This document shows positions 1 to 11,367 of a DNA stretch of 64,000 nt, one piece after another. A program made the translations under genes and the position numbers. The notes beneath the pieces were generated by a model. It ran no database searches, was not told the DNA's origin, and saw only the letters and a program-made list of their open reading frames with translations. Origin of the DNA: Gyrodactylus bullatarudis (lineage: Eukaryota; Platyhelminthes; Monogenea; Gyrodactylidea; Gyrodactylidae); NCBI GenBank assembly GCA_012064415.1, contig SSNU01000163.1:434001-498000 (forward strand), read 5' to 3'. The first letter of the stretch is position 1; every line of letters begins with the position of its first letter.

Positions 1-804
1 CTTCTGAAATTCGTGGAAACTGACTTTATTGTCCAAATTCTTGTCGACAAAACTAATCATTTTTTTCGCACTTTCTTGGCTGTCTTCTTCGCCTATGTCT
101 TGGAGAAAAGCAACCAGCTCATCCTTTGAAATGTAACCATCTCCGTTTACATCGATTTGAGTAAATGCAAGGACAGCATGAGTTCCGTTTACTTGTTTCA
201 TTTCTATCATGTCGATGAACTCTGAAAAGTCTATGCAACCATCTCGATTTATATCTACATCACTGAATCTTCTTTTTGTTTCATCAATCACTGCATGAAC
301 GTTGTTCACTTTACTGTATTTTTCTAGTGCCTTTATCATCTCTCCAAAGTCTAGGAGACCATCCTTGTTGAGGTCGAATATTTGGAACTCTTCCCAATAA
401 TGTTTGATTTTCTGCATCACACTCATGAATTCGTTGTAGTTAATCTGTTTATTATGTGTACGGACCATTCTCTCAATCATTTTATAGCTCAATTTAATGT
501 TTTTCTTCTTCAACTCCTGATGCAATGTCGCCGAATCAAATGTCAAATTACCATTGGTTGCAGCAATAATTATTTGCATAAAACCTTCAAAATTAACTTT
601 TTGTGGATTACCAGGATCTTGAAACTTTTCAAAAAGACCTTCATATTCTTCGTTACTCAGATGCAAGGTCATACCCGTTGTCAAAGATTTGAATTGTTCT
701 ACGTCTATAAGACCCTTGTTGCTCTTTCCGTAGAGCTGGAAAAGTTCATCGCAGTACGATTTGCAACAATTTTCGAAGAATTCTTCATTAAGTAAATCAT
801 CCAT
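1..804 (-). CDS. Multi-EF-hand calcium-binding protein, 3' part missing
   Basis: The first 268 codons form one uninterrupted exon that runs off the left edge. Four well-formed 12-residue EF-hand loops start near residues 144, 184, 218 and 254; the first three read D-x-N-x-D-G, while the last (DKNLDNKVSFHE) has Asn in place of the usual Gly. The N-terminal 130 residues contain degenerate EF-like segments, for example around residues 26-37, that lack calcium-binding acidic residues. The start ATG at 802-804 opens the frame, and the next upstream stretch is AT-rich non-coding DNA. The protein is therefore probably a cytosolic calcium sensor or buffer of the calbindin/calmodulin-like superfamily. 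The specific family cannot be named from this part. It is divergently arranged with MED31, whose start is 401 bp away. Confidence 0.8.
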   Translation of the reverse strand, partial: MDDLLNEEFFENCCKSYCDELFQLYGKSNKGLIDVEQFKSLTTGMTLHLSNEEYEGLFEKFQDPGNPQKVNFEGFMQIIIAATNGNLTFDSATLHQELKKKNIKLSYKMIERMVRTHNKQINYNEFMSVMQKIKHYWEEFQIFDLNKDGLLDFGEMIKALEKYSKVNNVHAVIDETKRRFSDVDINRDGCIDFSEFIDMIEMKQVNGTHAVLAFTQIDVNGDGYISKDELVAFLQDIGEEDSQESAKKMISFVDKNLDNKVSFHEFQK

Positions 805-1205
805 TTGTAGATAGAAAAAAAGGAAATTTTTTATCGATTGAGAAATGTATGTGTGTAATAAATTAATTAAAGGGTTGAATATTTTTTCGACTTGTGGTTG
901 TAAATTTTTGCTGGAGTTTATATATCTTGTGTCCAAAGTTGATAGAGATAATTACTTTTGTTGATTAAAGAAAATTCCTATAACCTGGCAAGAAGAATAA
1001 ATCTGTGAGCGTGAAAAATTCTAAAGAAATCTAATTTGAAAATTCTGAACCTCTCAGAAGACTATTTAATGATGCATTTTAACGAAGTAACTACATTTCA
1101 AGTCAAAATTGTTTTGACAATCCCATCTTTCAAAATTTTTTAGCAATTTTTATAAATTTTTTTCATAATTATCAAAAATCTTTTGGTCTAATAAAATTAG
1201 ACAAA
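805..1205. promoter_or_regulatory. Intergenic region between divergent EF-hand gene and MED31
   Basis: This 401-bp AT-rich stretch separates two start codons on opposite strands, so it must hold both promoters and both 5' UTRs. I see no clear TATA box, repeat or coding potential in it. Confidence 0.5.
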
Positions 1206-1666
1206 ATGTCAACTAGAGGTCGTCCGTCAGCAAGTGGTCTTTGCAAAAGTATTTAAAACTTTATTTATTCTGATAGCTATAAACTTTGATGATCCGAAAG
1301 TGCGGTTTCAAATCGAACTTGAGTTCGTTCAGTGTTTGTCCAATCCCTCATATCTAAATTGTACGTTAATTACTTGATTGATTTTTTCTAGTTTTGGCAC
1401 AGCAAGGTTGTTTCGAAAAGCCAGAATTCATAAATTATCTATCCTACCTCCAGTACTGGAAAGACCCAGAATATTCAAAATTTCTCTTTTATCCCTACTG
1501 TTTACACATGCTTGACCTGCTGCAGAGTATGGAATTTAGAAACGAAATTGCTAAAACAAACATTAAACGATTCATTGATGACCAAATAATATTACATTGG
1601 CAGCATTATCTAAGGAAGAGGTCTAATCTTATTCAGAATCATGTTAACAGAAATAGTGAGAAATAA
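1206..1666 (+). CDS. MED31: Mediator complex subunit 31 (MED31/Soh1)
   Basis: Three exons (about 1206-1248, 1277-1360, 1392-1666) encode 133 residues, the usual size of MED31. The conserved Soh1 core is clear: a VQCLSNPSYLNFLAQ segment (residues about 36-50), then YLSYLQYWKDPEYSKF and YPYCLHMLDLLQ. It is a subunit of the middle module of Mediator, which links transcription factors to RNA polymerase II in the nucleus. The first exon starts at the ATG of 1206 and holds a 14-residue Ser/Arg-rich leader. The two introns are 28 and 31 nt long, with GT..AG ends and pyrimidine/AT-rich interiors. The frame is kept across both, and the second one restores the Asn-Phe-Leu of the core motif. The short first exon is less certain than the other two. 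Confidence 0.9.
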
Positions 1667-1990
1667 ATTTGTGTAGAAATATGCCCATTAGTTTTCCATA
1701 CTACAATCGTTTTTCCAATTATACACTAAATTAAAAATCACTGATTTTTTGTTATTCATAAAAGAGATGTCATTTCAATCGTTGTTCTTGTATTTCCATG
1801 TTTATTTAAGAAATTATTGCCACAATGTTCTCGTCACCTGACAAATGATTCACTTGTATTTCACAATTTGTAAATATTTCATTATTTAACCAATACGCTA
1901 TTGCCAATACCTGATAGCCTTGTAGTTATATATAGCAGTACAAAAATTTTAAGTATATAAATGTAATCTTTATTTGAGTAATCGAATTTT
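1667..1990. other. Intergenic, no gene seen
   Basis: AT-rich DNA between MED31 and the next gene on the same strand. A TATA-like tract (tatataaatg) occurs near 1958-1968, about 30 bp before the downstream start codon, and may belong to that promoter or 5' UTR. Confidence 0.4.
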
Positions 1991-2554
1991 ATGTATAGTT
2001 CTATTATGGAGGAGAAAATCGAAATTGTTTATAAGAATTTCCTGGGAACACCAAAGGAGTTACCTAGAGAGGTTATTAAGAAATTAATTGTGGAATGTGA
2101 TTCACTTTGTAATGAGCAAAAGTTGATCGGAGTAATCGAAGACCACTATGAGTCTTTTGCATTATTCGATCTTGACACTGACGGAAAGCTCAGCAAAGAG
2201 GAGATTTCAAAAGTTATGAATAAAATTGGTGTTGAACTTGTAGAAGATGAAATTGATATTATGATGAATCAATTTGATAGAGATAATGATGGTTTCATAA
2301 CCTTTGCTGAATTCATTGAATACCTTGAGGATGCAATCACAGAGGACAATGGAATTGAAACATTGTTCAGCATTATTGATAAAAATAAAAGGGGTTACAT
2401 CATAAAGGAGGATTTGGAAATTTTTCTCAATTCTATTGAAGAGCATCCAAGTGAAACAGCTCTTAAGCATATGGTCGAGGAAGCTGACAAGAATAAAGAT
2501 GGCAAGATAGACTATGAAGAATTTAAGAGCATCATGAAAGGAAAGTTGGATTAA
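1991..2554 (+). CDS. Calmodulin/centrin-like four-EF-hand protein
   Basis: A single exon of 187 residues. Four EF-hand loops start near residues 60 (DLDTDGKLSKEE), 96 (DRDNDGFITFAE), 130 (DKNKRGYIIKED) and 166 (DKNKDGKIDYEE). Loops 1, 2 and 4 have canonical calcium ligands. Loop 3 has Arg in place of the position-5 acidic residue and probably binds poorly. An N-terminal extension of about 55 residues, without an EF hand, precedes the calmodulin-like core. This domain plan fits calmodulin-like or centrin-like proteins, but it is not a conserved calmodulin. Translation could also start at the internal ATG at 2006. It is the second EF-hand gene within 2 kb, but the two proteins differ in length and arrangement, so recent duplication is not apparent. 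Confidence 0.82.
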   Translation: MYSSIMEEKIEIVYKNFLGTPKELPREVIKKLIVECDSLCNEQKLIGVIEDHYESFALFDLDTDGKLSKEEISKVMNKIGVELVEDEIDIMMNQFDRDNDGFITFAEFIEYLEDAITEDNGIETLFSIIDKNKRGYIIKEDLEIFLNSIEEHPSETALKHMVEEADKNKDGKIDYEEFKSIMKGKLD

Positions 2555-2847
2555 TACATGTAACATGAGGTTAAAATATAAAAATTAATGTTGAGAACTT
2601 TTTCCCTAAAAAATTCGAATAGGTTATATCTTGGGCTAAGAAATAAAGATTTTATGATAAAAAATACAATAATTATTGTTGAGACAATAATAATATTGAC
2701 CAACTGCATTACAAATTCTGTATTACAAAACATTATTTTATATTTGAATAAAAATATTATCTACTTGTTAATAACGCTAAAAAACGGATCAATTTTCTGT
2801 TGTTTCTTCGTCTTAAGAGCACTTATTTTAAATAAATTTTAATTCCA

Positions 2848-3051
2848 ATGAAAATGGAAGAGATTGATTTAGACTTTATAGGTCATGAAATAGATGATTA
2901 TGAAAATATAATAAATTTGGAAAAGAAATTAGACGAGCTCAGCAAAGTTTGTGATTTTTTCGAAGAGAATATAGAAAATATCATGAAGGAAGCGTTGGAT
3001 TTAAGGGAGAAAGTAAAAAGTGAGAGAATCAGTAGTGAAAGTTCTAATTAG
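2848..3051 (+). CDS. Small coiled-coil protein, possibly bublin (BBLN/UPF0184)
   Basis: An intronless 67-residue acidic frame. Residues about 18-55 form a leucine/isoleucine heptad pattern (IINLEKKLDELSKVCDFFEEN) and the tail is Ser-rich. Size, acidic N-terminus and the spacing L-D-x-L..D-x-x-E-E resemble the bublin coiled-coil (C9orf16) family, small cytoplasmic proteins linked to intermediate-filament organisation. The resemblance is weak because coiled coils look alike. Its stop lies about 124 bp from the TMEM208 stop on the other strand (tail to tail). A weakly open AT-rich frame upstream (2588-2842) looks like chance. Confidence 0.45.
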   Translation: MKMEEIDLDFIGHEIDDYENIINLEKKLDELSKVCDFFEENIENIMKEALDLREKVKSERISSESSN

Positions 3052-3175
3052 ACCTTTACTTCTTTGATCAGATGTTATATGCATAATAACACAATTGTGA
3101 TTGTAACAATAAATTTGTAAATTTATTATATCAGCAAGACTTAATTCATTAAGGTATCTATTGAGTAAATAGAAT

Positions 3176-3755
3176 TCATCGAGCCATATTTTGCATGCGG
3201 ATTTTCTTCTTTTCCATTCTAGCTGCTTTCTTTTCATTTACTTCAGGTGCCTGTCTGGGATCAAAGACCCAAGGGGCCAAAATGTGAACATACAAAAGTT
3301 GAAGTATTCTCATCGGAATACACAAGATTAAAAGCCAAAAACCATTATGAATAAAACTGCAGAGTTGAATAATGCTACAGGTTAAAATGAGATCTTTGCA
3401 GTGTTCTGAAATTCCACCTTTGGCATCTAAATCTATGCCAGCATCAATTAATGTTTCATTGCCTCTTTTATCCTGACCGAATTTTGGTTGGGCACTGTTA
3501 TTCATGAATAGGTATGAAAGAGAAGACAAGGTAATACATAGAGCCCAAAGAAAAAAATAAAACTTTGTGAACTGGCTAGAAAATATGATGATGTTGACGA
3601 ATGCAAAGAGAACCTACAATGATTGAGTTCCAACTTACATTGACAATAATGATAATTCTAGAATAAAACTTTAAATTTTCTTCATTTCCGCTACGAATCT
3701 GTTCCTGACTCTTGGTATTCTCTTTTTTTTTCGCTTTCAAAAAACTTGAATCCAT
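3176..3755 (-). CDS. TMEM208: TMEM208 / SND2-type ER membrane protein
   Basis: Two exons (3755-3639 and 3613-3176) encode about 185 residues. The family landmarks occur in order: a basic N-terminus, then ENLKFYSRIIIIVN, hydrophobic segments, a DAGIDLDAKGGISEHCKDLI block that matches the family's DGGxDLNxxxGMxEHxKD motif, further membrane segments ending LAPWVF, and a basic Lys/Arg tail. TMEM208 is an ER membrane protein equivalent to yeast Snd2, which helps target proteins to the ER independently of SRP. The intron is only 25 nt (3614-3638), with a GTAAGT donor and TAG acceptor, phase 0. An in-frame upstream ATG at 3779 would add eight residues. Confidence 0.88.
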
Positions 3756-4048
3756 AATCAATGATAACAAAAGTTCCACTAAAAATATTGCTTTATTAAC
3801 ACTTAATTGGAAGTTCCAATTAGTTCCAATTTGGAACTAATTCAAATTAGTAATTTATATTTTAAATATTAATTTGACCAGAATTTCTAATTTAGTAATC
3901 ATTTCTACGTAATTACTTACAAGTATTCTGATTTGTTTTAAAATAAAAAATTCGTTATCAGAGCAAATTGATAGAACATTATATTTAAAATCCAAATACT
4001 ATAAAGATTATAAAATCATCAAAAATTCTAGCCAGATTAATTACGAAA

Positions 4049-7000
4049 TTAATAAGAATCGCTGGAATTATTTTCCTCGTTTTGGTCATCGTTGCTCTCA
4101 TCATTATCGACTTCCTCAGACCGAGTCACAGCTGAAGAGACTATGGAGCCTTGATCGAAACCTCCTATTTCTATAGATGATGCGACACTGTTATCACCTG
4201 TTTTACTTTGAGAGTCCCGGACCTCATTTCCTGCGAGATCTTTATTCTTGAGATTCCCTAACCAGAAAGCATTTGTACAATGATTACTGGAGAGCATGTT
4301 CTTTACTTGGTAAACAAAAATTTCCAAAAACTTTTTCGTTTGAGGTATTTGATTCACAACAGCTGGCATGTCTCGGTGCGTCTTTGCATGTGTGGATATT
4401 CTCTGAAGCCATCTTGTCAGATTTTGTATACCCCTTAAACAACGAGTGACCTCAGCGTATTGCGATCTAAAAATGAAAATATCCTAATCAATCAATCCTG
4501 GAATAGTGAAGGGAAAAAACCTACTTGAAAATGGTGGAGAACTGAGGAATAGCTGATCGTAAGACGAATTGTAAAAATACTCGACCAGCTCTCATCACCT
4601 GGGGCAGAATGCTGGTTTTTATGCCAGGTATACCCAAATTTTCACTGCCAGAGTACGACTGATCAGCACATTCGACTAAAAGAGTCGCCAAGACATTCCA
4701 GCAATTTAGACGATCGAGATTTTCTTTCTTATCTAGTTTATTTGTCCCCGATACTGTGGATAGGTGCTTAGCATACCTGAAAATTTTAAGATGAGAGAAA
4801 AAATTAATTTCTGACAATAGCCAAGGAAACTAACACAAGGACTTGATCTGTGATCTGTTTTAGGTAGAGTATCAATGTTGACTTATTCAAAGATTTCAGG
4901 GTGGAATCAACCGGATCCTCGGTAAATTTGTCCTTCATTTGCTTGTTCATAAAGGGGACGATAAACTTTTGGAAGAAGGCTGCCAAGTTGTCGATTTGTG
5001 AGATGAGAGAGTAATTCCGGGAAGTATCGTATTCACAGAGCTTGACAATCTGGGATTGAAGCCCAGGCGACAGGAAATGATTTGAGATTAATTTCTTGAG
5101 ATAATGCTTTCCAGGAATATCTGCGAAATTTCAAAAAGACATTGTTTTCAGTGTAGAAATTCAAATTCATTAACTTGAGAGGGATAAAAATTGGGAGCTT
5201 TTGACTTAAATCAGTCTCTCAGATGAATACAGTCTTTATTGAGGTTAATAAATTTAAATTGAGTAAATACATAGAATAAAAAACACTCAAAACTTACTGT
5301 CATAGACTTCCTCAGTGTTCCATTCCTCGTCCAACAGTTTTAAGCTGTACTGTTTAATATTGGGAACCTTTAAGGAAATAAAATTTCAGATGCCAAACAT
5401 TTTGTAAATGAGAATGGATTAAAATTTTGATTACACTTTCCAAGATGGTTCGAGTAACACTTCCAGACTTGTTGTTCTTTTTCATTACTTCGATAAGTGT
5501 TTTGTAAACGTGAAGGACTAGCTGGGAATGATTGTAAGAGACCGCTACCGATGTCAGCTGAGTGGATCTATCTCCTTGTAGTCCGCCCTGAGAGAAGGCT
5601 AAACTCACTAGCCATGTGAGAGAGTCAATCAATTTCTCCGCATCTAGGCTATCTAAACCAGAAATAAGATGAATATGGATAATTACGATTTGAATCATCA
5701 TCAAAAACTTGCATTCAGCTAGTTGGGAATCCTCCCTAGGCTTGACAAATGGGTTCTTTTGCAGCAAATCCTGGATGATATTAACCCATTTCTTTTTGGA
5801 TGCATACTGGATCTTGATTGGACCAAAATTGCCGATTGTACCAACTTGAGAGGAGAAATTTTCATAGGCTTTCATCATTCGCTCATCAACCACGATTTTC
5901 TTCACATTATCCTGTAGATGAGTAGAGAGGAAGGGCGAGAGGCCTGAAGACAACACAGGAACCTGCATAATCAACATTCTCAGGCATTCAAGACCAGTGC
6001 TAAAGATTTCATTTAACAGATTCTTGTCTTCTGGTATAGTGTCGAGGGGGTCCTCTAGACCACTAGCATCATGCTGTGTAGCAATAGGTTGAACTAAGGT
6101 TTTCGAAAAGGGTTTCTGACCAGAAGTATGCTGGGTGATTCTACTCAAAATCTGTTTTATCGGGTTGATACACGAGTTGAGAAGATTATTGCGGGTTGAT
6201 TTCGAGAGACTGGTGACAGATTCAAAGGAGAACAAACTTAAGACTTCCTTGTTGAGGCCAGGACTAGAGAGATAGAACAACCATGATGCACTAGAAAAAT
6301 TTGAGCTACATATTTTGTGGCAATTTACCTCTTTGAACAGTGGACATGGTAGAGTATGGCCTTTAGCTCCAACAAGAGGAGAGAAATGGTGATCCAGTCC
6401 ATCGACTTTTCATTTTCCCCTTTTTCATACCGGCTACTGTTATGGCTAACCTCGATCCAAAGACTCTGGAGAATGTCCTCGGAATCTGGGTAGTCATTTA
6501 TCAGTGGATAGTGATCAGGGTTGATGAGGACGTTTGAGGGGGTGAATCGATTGAGGCAGAGACAAATGCTTATCAGACCAATCTCATGATAACATGGGTC
6601 AAAGAGATAACTTGCAAACTATTACAGAAGAAAGTATATATTTATTTGGTTAAACCAGTTATGAGCATTTACAGTATTAGCAAAGAGATGACAAACAATG
6701 AATTCCGAAAAAGCAAGAAAATTTAAATAAATTTGAGGGCCTTGAAATCATTATCTTGCACAACTCGTTGAAAGACATGAATGGAAATGGTTGAAGTTCA
6801 ACCATAGTAATATTCTAGAATTCCTAAAGATAGATTGTGTACCAAAAGCATTGTACAGACTTTAAACTGAGAGAATAAGAAACTTACACCCAAGTGCTGT
6901 AACTTTGTAGTAATCATATTTTTAACACCTTTTGAGTTGATAGATCTGGTTTGATTCAGGGTCTGGTTTGTTTGATTTTCAATGCTGACGTCATCATCGG

Positions 7001-10000
7001 ATTCGTCTTCGTTATCCTCGTTGATGTCGCCGACAGCATCGAGAATGTTAGTCTCATTAGAGGTCTTGATTTTCTTTGCATTCTTCTTTGGCTTCTTGGA
7101 AGCAGTACGCTTTTTGACTGTTGTAACATTTAACGATGTTTTTGGCCTGAGACTGTTGCCGACTATCAAATAAGTTGCGGATGGTTTATTCCTAAAGGAA
7201 AGAAAAATGATTAAAAGTTTAACAGAAAAAAAAGGAAACAGACTTTAAATTTTGATTTGAATAGGCCAAAGTGTCATTAAAGGTGACTGAACTGAGTAGG
7301 ACAAAATCCTCTTGGCTACATTTCATCTCTGTGATGACCCGTTTCCTAAGGAGTTGTCGCAACAAGGCAAGAGAGTTGAGGCGTGAGCATAGATTTCTAG
7401 TCATGACCCGGGTCATCTTCTCCTTGTGTGAAGGGGTGGAGATTAGAGATTCTGAGAAAATATTCACTAGCACAGTGAACCAGTTGATAAGGAGAATCAA
7501 CTGCGATGATTTTAAATCCTTAAACTTTTTCGGCAAGACAATTCCACAACCGAGCAATGCACTTATATCTATAGATGAATATATTGATTACACCCGAGTT
7601 AAACAAAAGGATGAAAACTCACTACTCAGGTTATTATTCTTTTTCAACTCAAATTGTCCAATCAATGTCAACAATTCAGGTAGAATGAATGGGCTTATCG
7701 GATTCGGCTTTGGAGAACTCATCTGCGACATGGAGAACTAAAAATTAAATTGATAATTATTTTATAGAGCAGACAGGGAATAGGACACGTACTGAGCTTT
7801 GTTGCCATTCTGTAAAGACTGAGAGCAAATTCAATTGGACATCACAAACGGATTTGTCATGTAAAGCAAAAAGCATGTCAATGTTTCCATTGGTTGCTCG
7901 AATGACAGGCTCAGATTCTTCAACGTCGCCAATAAAATAATCCTACAAGGGGAATCATGCCAAAGATGAGTAATATTAAAATGTGTCAAAGGGAATTCAT
8001 ATTGGCTCACATGTAAATCCCTTAGTGCTCTAGCTACAATCCACTTCATGAAACATTTTGCGTTAAAACTCTCCTCCGAGTCCATGTCAAGTTGAGTACT
8101 GGTTAGGGGTTTGCGATGAGATAAGGTCTTGAAAATATTACCTAGCATCAAAAGCCAGGCTGATTGGAGTTGGCTAGCAGCCATTTTGGAATCGTCAGCG
8201 GGTAAATATGTAGAATAATGGCTACCAAGAGTTAGGATCTGTTTTGTTGAATGCTCGACTAATCCGACCAATTGAATCATGAGACGAGGCGGTGGCTTCT
8301 TAACCTGCGTTGATCCCCGACGATAAAAGTCTTCTTCGCTATCACTCTAGTTTGAGAAAGAGATTGAAATGATTATTTTGGTAAATTTTACCCTTGAAAT
8401 AGAAACTAACCTCTGCATCGGTGAATAGATCACTCAGGACATTTTCCACCTCATTTTTATCATTGGCTAGTTCAGCCCCTGGTCCGATGATTGATAGCCA
8501 ACTGATTCTACTTTTATTTGAGTTGGTGCTACTATTTCTTGATGTTTGCATTAGCCTTTCATCGACGTAGGCGACCTGACTAGCAAGGACATTGGATTCT
8601 TCAGGGAAACTGTCAGGTACACTCTCCTTATCTGATGAGGCTGGACCCTTTCTTTTGTCGGTACATGAAACTTCTGAAAAGATATTATTCGGTTGGCAAA
8701 AGACATCCAAGATACCAATGACACCATTCAGACCGATGAAATATCTAATGAACCTCATGAAATGTTTACTCTGAATGCCCTGTTCAATGAGGAGGGATCT
8801 GAGTTCTGTCAGCAGGAACTCTTGAAGGTCTTTTGAGTTACATGAAGAGCTGAGGGGGGAGAGAATGATTTTCTCTAAAATTTTACCGTCATTGACCATT
8901 TTAAAATTTTACTCACATGCAAAAGCATAGAACAGCAAATGCCTGGAAGAATTTGCATATATTCGCCCAATGAATGCCAGAGTTTGTAGATCCAAATTGA
9001 AGTATTGAGGACTCGATTTCCTTAAAAACAGAATGGATAATGTCCGAGTTTAAGTTTGGAAAGATTTTAAAATTCAACGATAGTTTATGAGTCGAATTTT
9101 CCATTTTCGTGAGAGATGCAACAAAAGTTATTAGCAAATCGAATATGGTGTCCAAGGGTTGGTTGTTCACGGCAAGAAATCGTTCTTCAATCATTGTCTT
9201 GACTTGAGCAGATGTCTGCGATTTCACCTCGGATATAATCAACGATTCAATCATCTTATTCGACTGACATGAATTGAACCAGACGATGACGAGAAGATTC
9301 AAGCACTTTGAACGCAAGACTGATGATTTTCGACAAGTTCCCAAAACCAATTCCAGGTATGCTAGATAGACGCGTAATAATCTTGTCTTGATAATAATCT
9401 ACAATACAAAATTGGATTGGGGATGATCATAATCAGTTGAAGTTTGGTGGAACTCACGCTAAGGTAGGGAGTTAAATCTTGAGAGAAGAAATACTCTGAG
9501 AGAATTATTCTTCGAAATAGTCCAACTGTATTCTTTATTTCTGGTAAATGTTCATGGGTATATTTACGCTTAGAATTGAGAATGAGGAGGATGAGAAAAT
9601 TCTGCATGATAACCTTGGAGTAATCCTCAAAGAATGGGTCGTCTGGTTGAAACTCTTTACGTAGGTCATCAGTTATTTGTTTGAGCCATCTGAAAAAGAT
9701 ATTTTAATATATCATATAGTGAATCCATATAAAAATAGTAATTACTCGAGTTTTATATTGGCATTAAATTGGCAAATGATTAGGATTGAGTCGAAAAACT
9801 TTTCGTATTGTTCAACCACGATATCAGAATTTTCTCGAGTACCTGGAATAATCAAACGAACTCTGAGGGAAGATAGTATCTTTGAAATGCCAATGTTGTT
9901 GTCTGATAGCATGTATTTTAATGAGATGACGAAAAAATCCAAGTGATTGATAGTGTTTTGTGTGGAGGCGATCAACTTTATCATGGACTCATGAATTAAA

Positions 10001-10785
10001 CTGATATTTTCAGAGGTTTTCGCAAGGTTAAAAATACAATCGATGAACAAGTTCAAGGTCTCCGGATCAGGACAAGATGAGGTGAATTGTTGAAAAGAGT
10101 CCATTAACAAGTCAATGAAACTATTAAGGTGAGAAGCTTCATAAACCATTCCAGAATAGGTGGATGGGCAGGTGATTTCAGGGATAAGACTGAGAATCTC
10201 AGCTTTTATTTCCAGACTCTCATTAGAGTTAAAAATGTCAATCAACTTTTTAAAAGTTTCATTGACTAAACGAATTTCTTTGATGCAAAATTTTATACCC
10301 ACAGGTTGATGGAATTGCCTAATGACACGGAGAGACAAATTTGGCTCATATTTCACTACAGAAAGAAGAATATCTCTCAAAGGCTCATATAATGAACCGA
10401 TACAGAGACAAAACTGAACGAGTGAGGGAGGATTTCCAAAGAACATTGAAGGATCTTCAGTATCTTCCAAATCATCTGGCACTTGAATCGGGTCAAGAAA
10501 TAATTCGCGAATCGTAAGTTCTTCCTCGTTAGAAGAGTCTGTATGATTGAGAATAGAATAGAAATTTTCCAGAAGATTCTCTTTAGAAATGGACTCGTTG
10601 CTAATGAGCGACCGAACCTTGGACATTTTCTTAGTCAGTTTCAATATAATATTTTTGGATTCTTTTGTATCTGCATTGAAAGTATTACTGTGGAACAAGC
10701 CTGAATTTGTAACTTTAAGTTCAAGTTCACCGATAAGTTTATGCAAATGATGATAATTTTTAATTAAACTTTCAAAATCTCTCAT
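4049..10785 (-). CDS. FANCD2: Fanconi anaemia group D2 protein
   Basis: About 16 exons encode roughly 1,900 residues, longer than the vertebrate protein (about 1,450). Approximate exons: 10785-9746, 9689-9458, 9398-8917, 8849-8411, 8346-8011, 7942-7793, 7737-7623, 7568-7244, 7191-6803, 6740-about 6660, about 6619-6329, 6290-5435, 5367-5298, 5120-4835, 4776-4525, 4466-4049. The best landmark is the C-terminal NAFWLGNLKNKDLAGNE block with its acidic Ser/Asp/Glu tail, as in other FANCD2 proteins; helical-repeat segments match along the length. FANCD2 pairs with FANCI and clamps DNA at interstrand crosslinks. Introns are mostly 38-67 nt; the junction near 6.6 kb is uncertain. The position corresponding to the conserved ubiquitinated lysine reads Tyr (see findings). 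Acidic and basic low-complexity segments lie near residues 640-700 and 1060-1120. Confidence 0.88.
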
Positions 10786-11367
10786 TTAGCCAATATGTTA
10801 TATTTTCAAGTACAAATTTTTCTATATCATGAGCGTAATATAACAAATCAATGACGACTTACAACAGTTTGTTTTAAATTACTCTCAATTTAGAATATCG
10901 TGCAGGTTTGAAATCAAACCGAGATTCTGAATATTTCAAATAAGGGTGTAAGTTGTGGGTATAGGCTCAACCACTAGTAAATGTTCTTGTTAGGTTATCA
11001 AATTAGAAAGTATCGAATTATTTACAGGTGAATCTTTTATAATATTTATTTACATATTTTTACATTACATAAGCATTAGGTCTAGATTTAATTAAAAACT
11101 TGATGGTCTGATATCATAAGCAACTAAATGATAATGTGAAAATTTGTTTCTTCAATATCATTGATGATCAATCTACTGACACATAAGTTCATTGGAAAAA
11201 GGGATTTTCGTTTTTTTGGCTATTGGATAAAATTTTTTCAAAACTTTTGAGGTATACAAATAAAGAAAAATAATTGCCAGGAAGGATTTTACAAAAATCT
11301 GTTTTTGTTTTTTTGATCTTTTTCAACATAGACATAAAAATATAAATACTGGTGCGTTAGCAATTTA
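10786..11367. other. Intergenic, FANCD2 upstream region
   Basis: About 580 bp of AT-rich DNA with poly-T runs. It must carry the FANCD2 promoter. I see no gene, repeat pair or clear motif in it. Confidence 0.4.

Noticed and set aside
382..795. 137-codon plus-strand open frame over the first gene
   Set aside because: It is antisense to an EF-hand gene with canonical calcium loops and has no recognisable motif.
1991..2554. Recent tandem duplication of the two EF-hand genes near the left edge
   Set aside because: They differ in strand, length, number of degenerate hands and linker sequence; only the EF-hand loops are alike.
2588..2842. 84-codon Ile/Leu/Asn-rich open frame
   Set aside because: Composition is that of AT-rich random DNA; no motif and no support from the neighbours.
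7271..7741. 156-codon plus-strand open frame inside FANCD2
   Set aside because: It lies antisense to FANCD2 exons 7 and 8 that match the family, and it crosses a FANCD2 intron.
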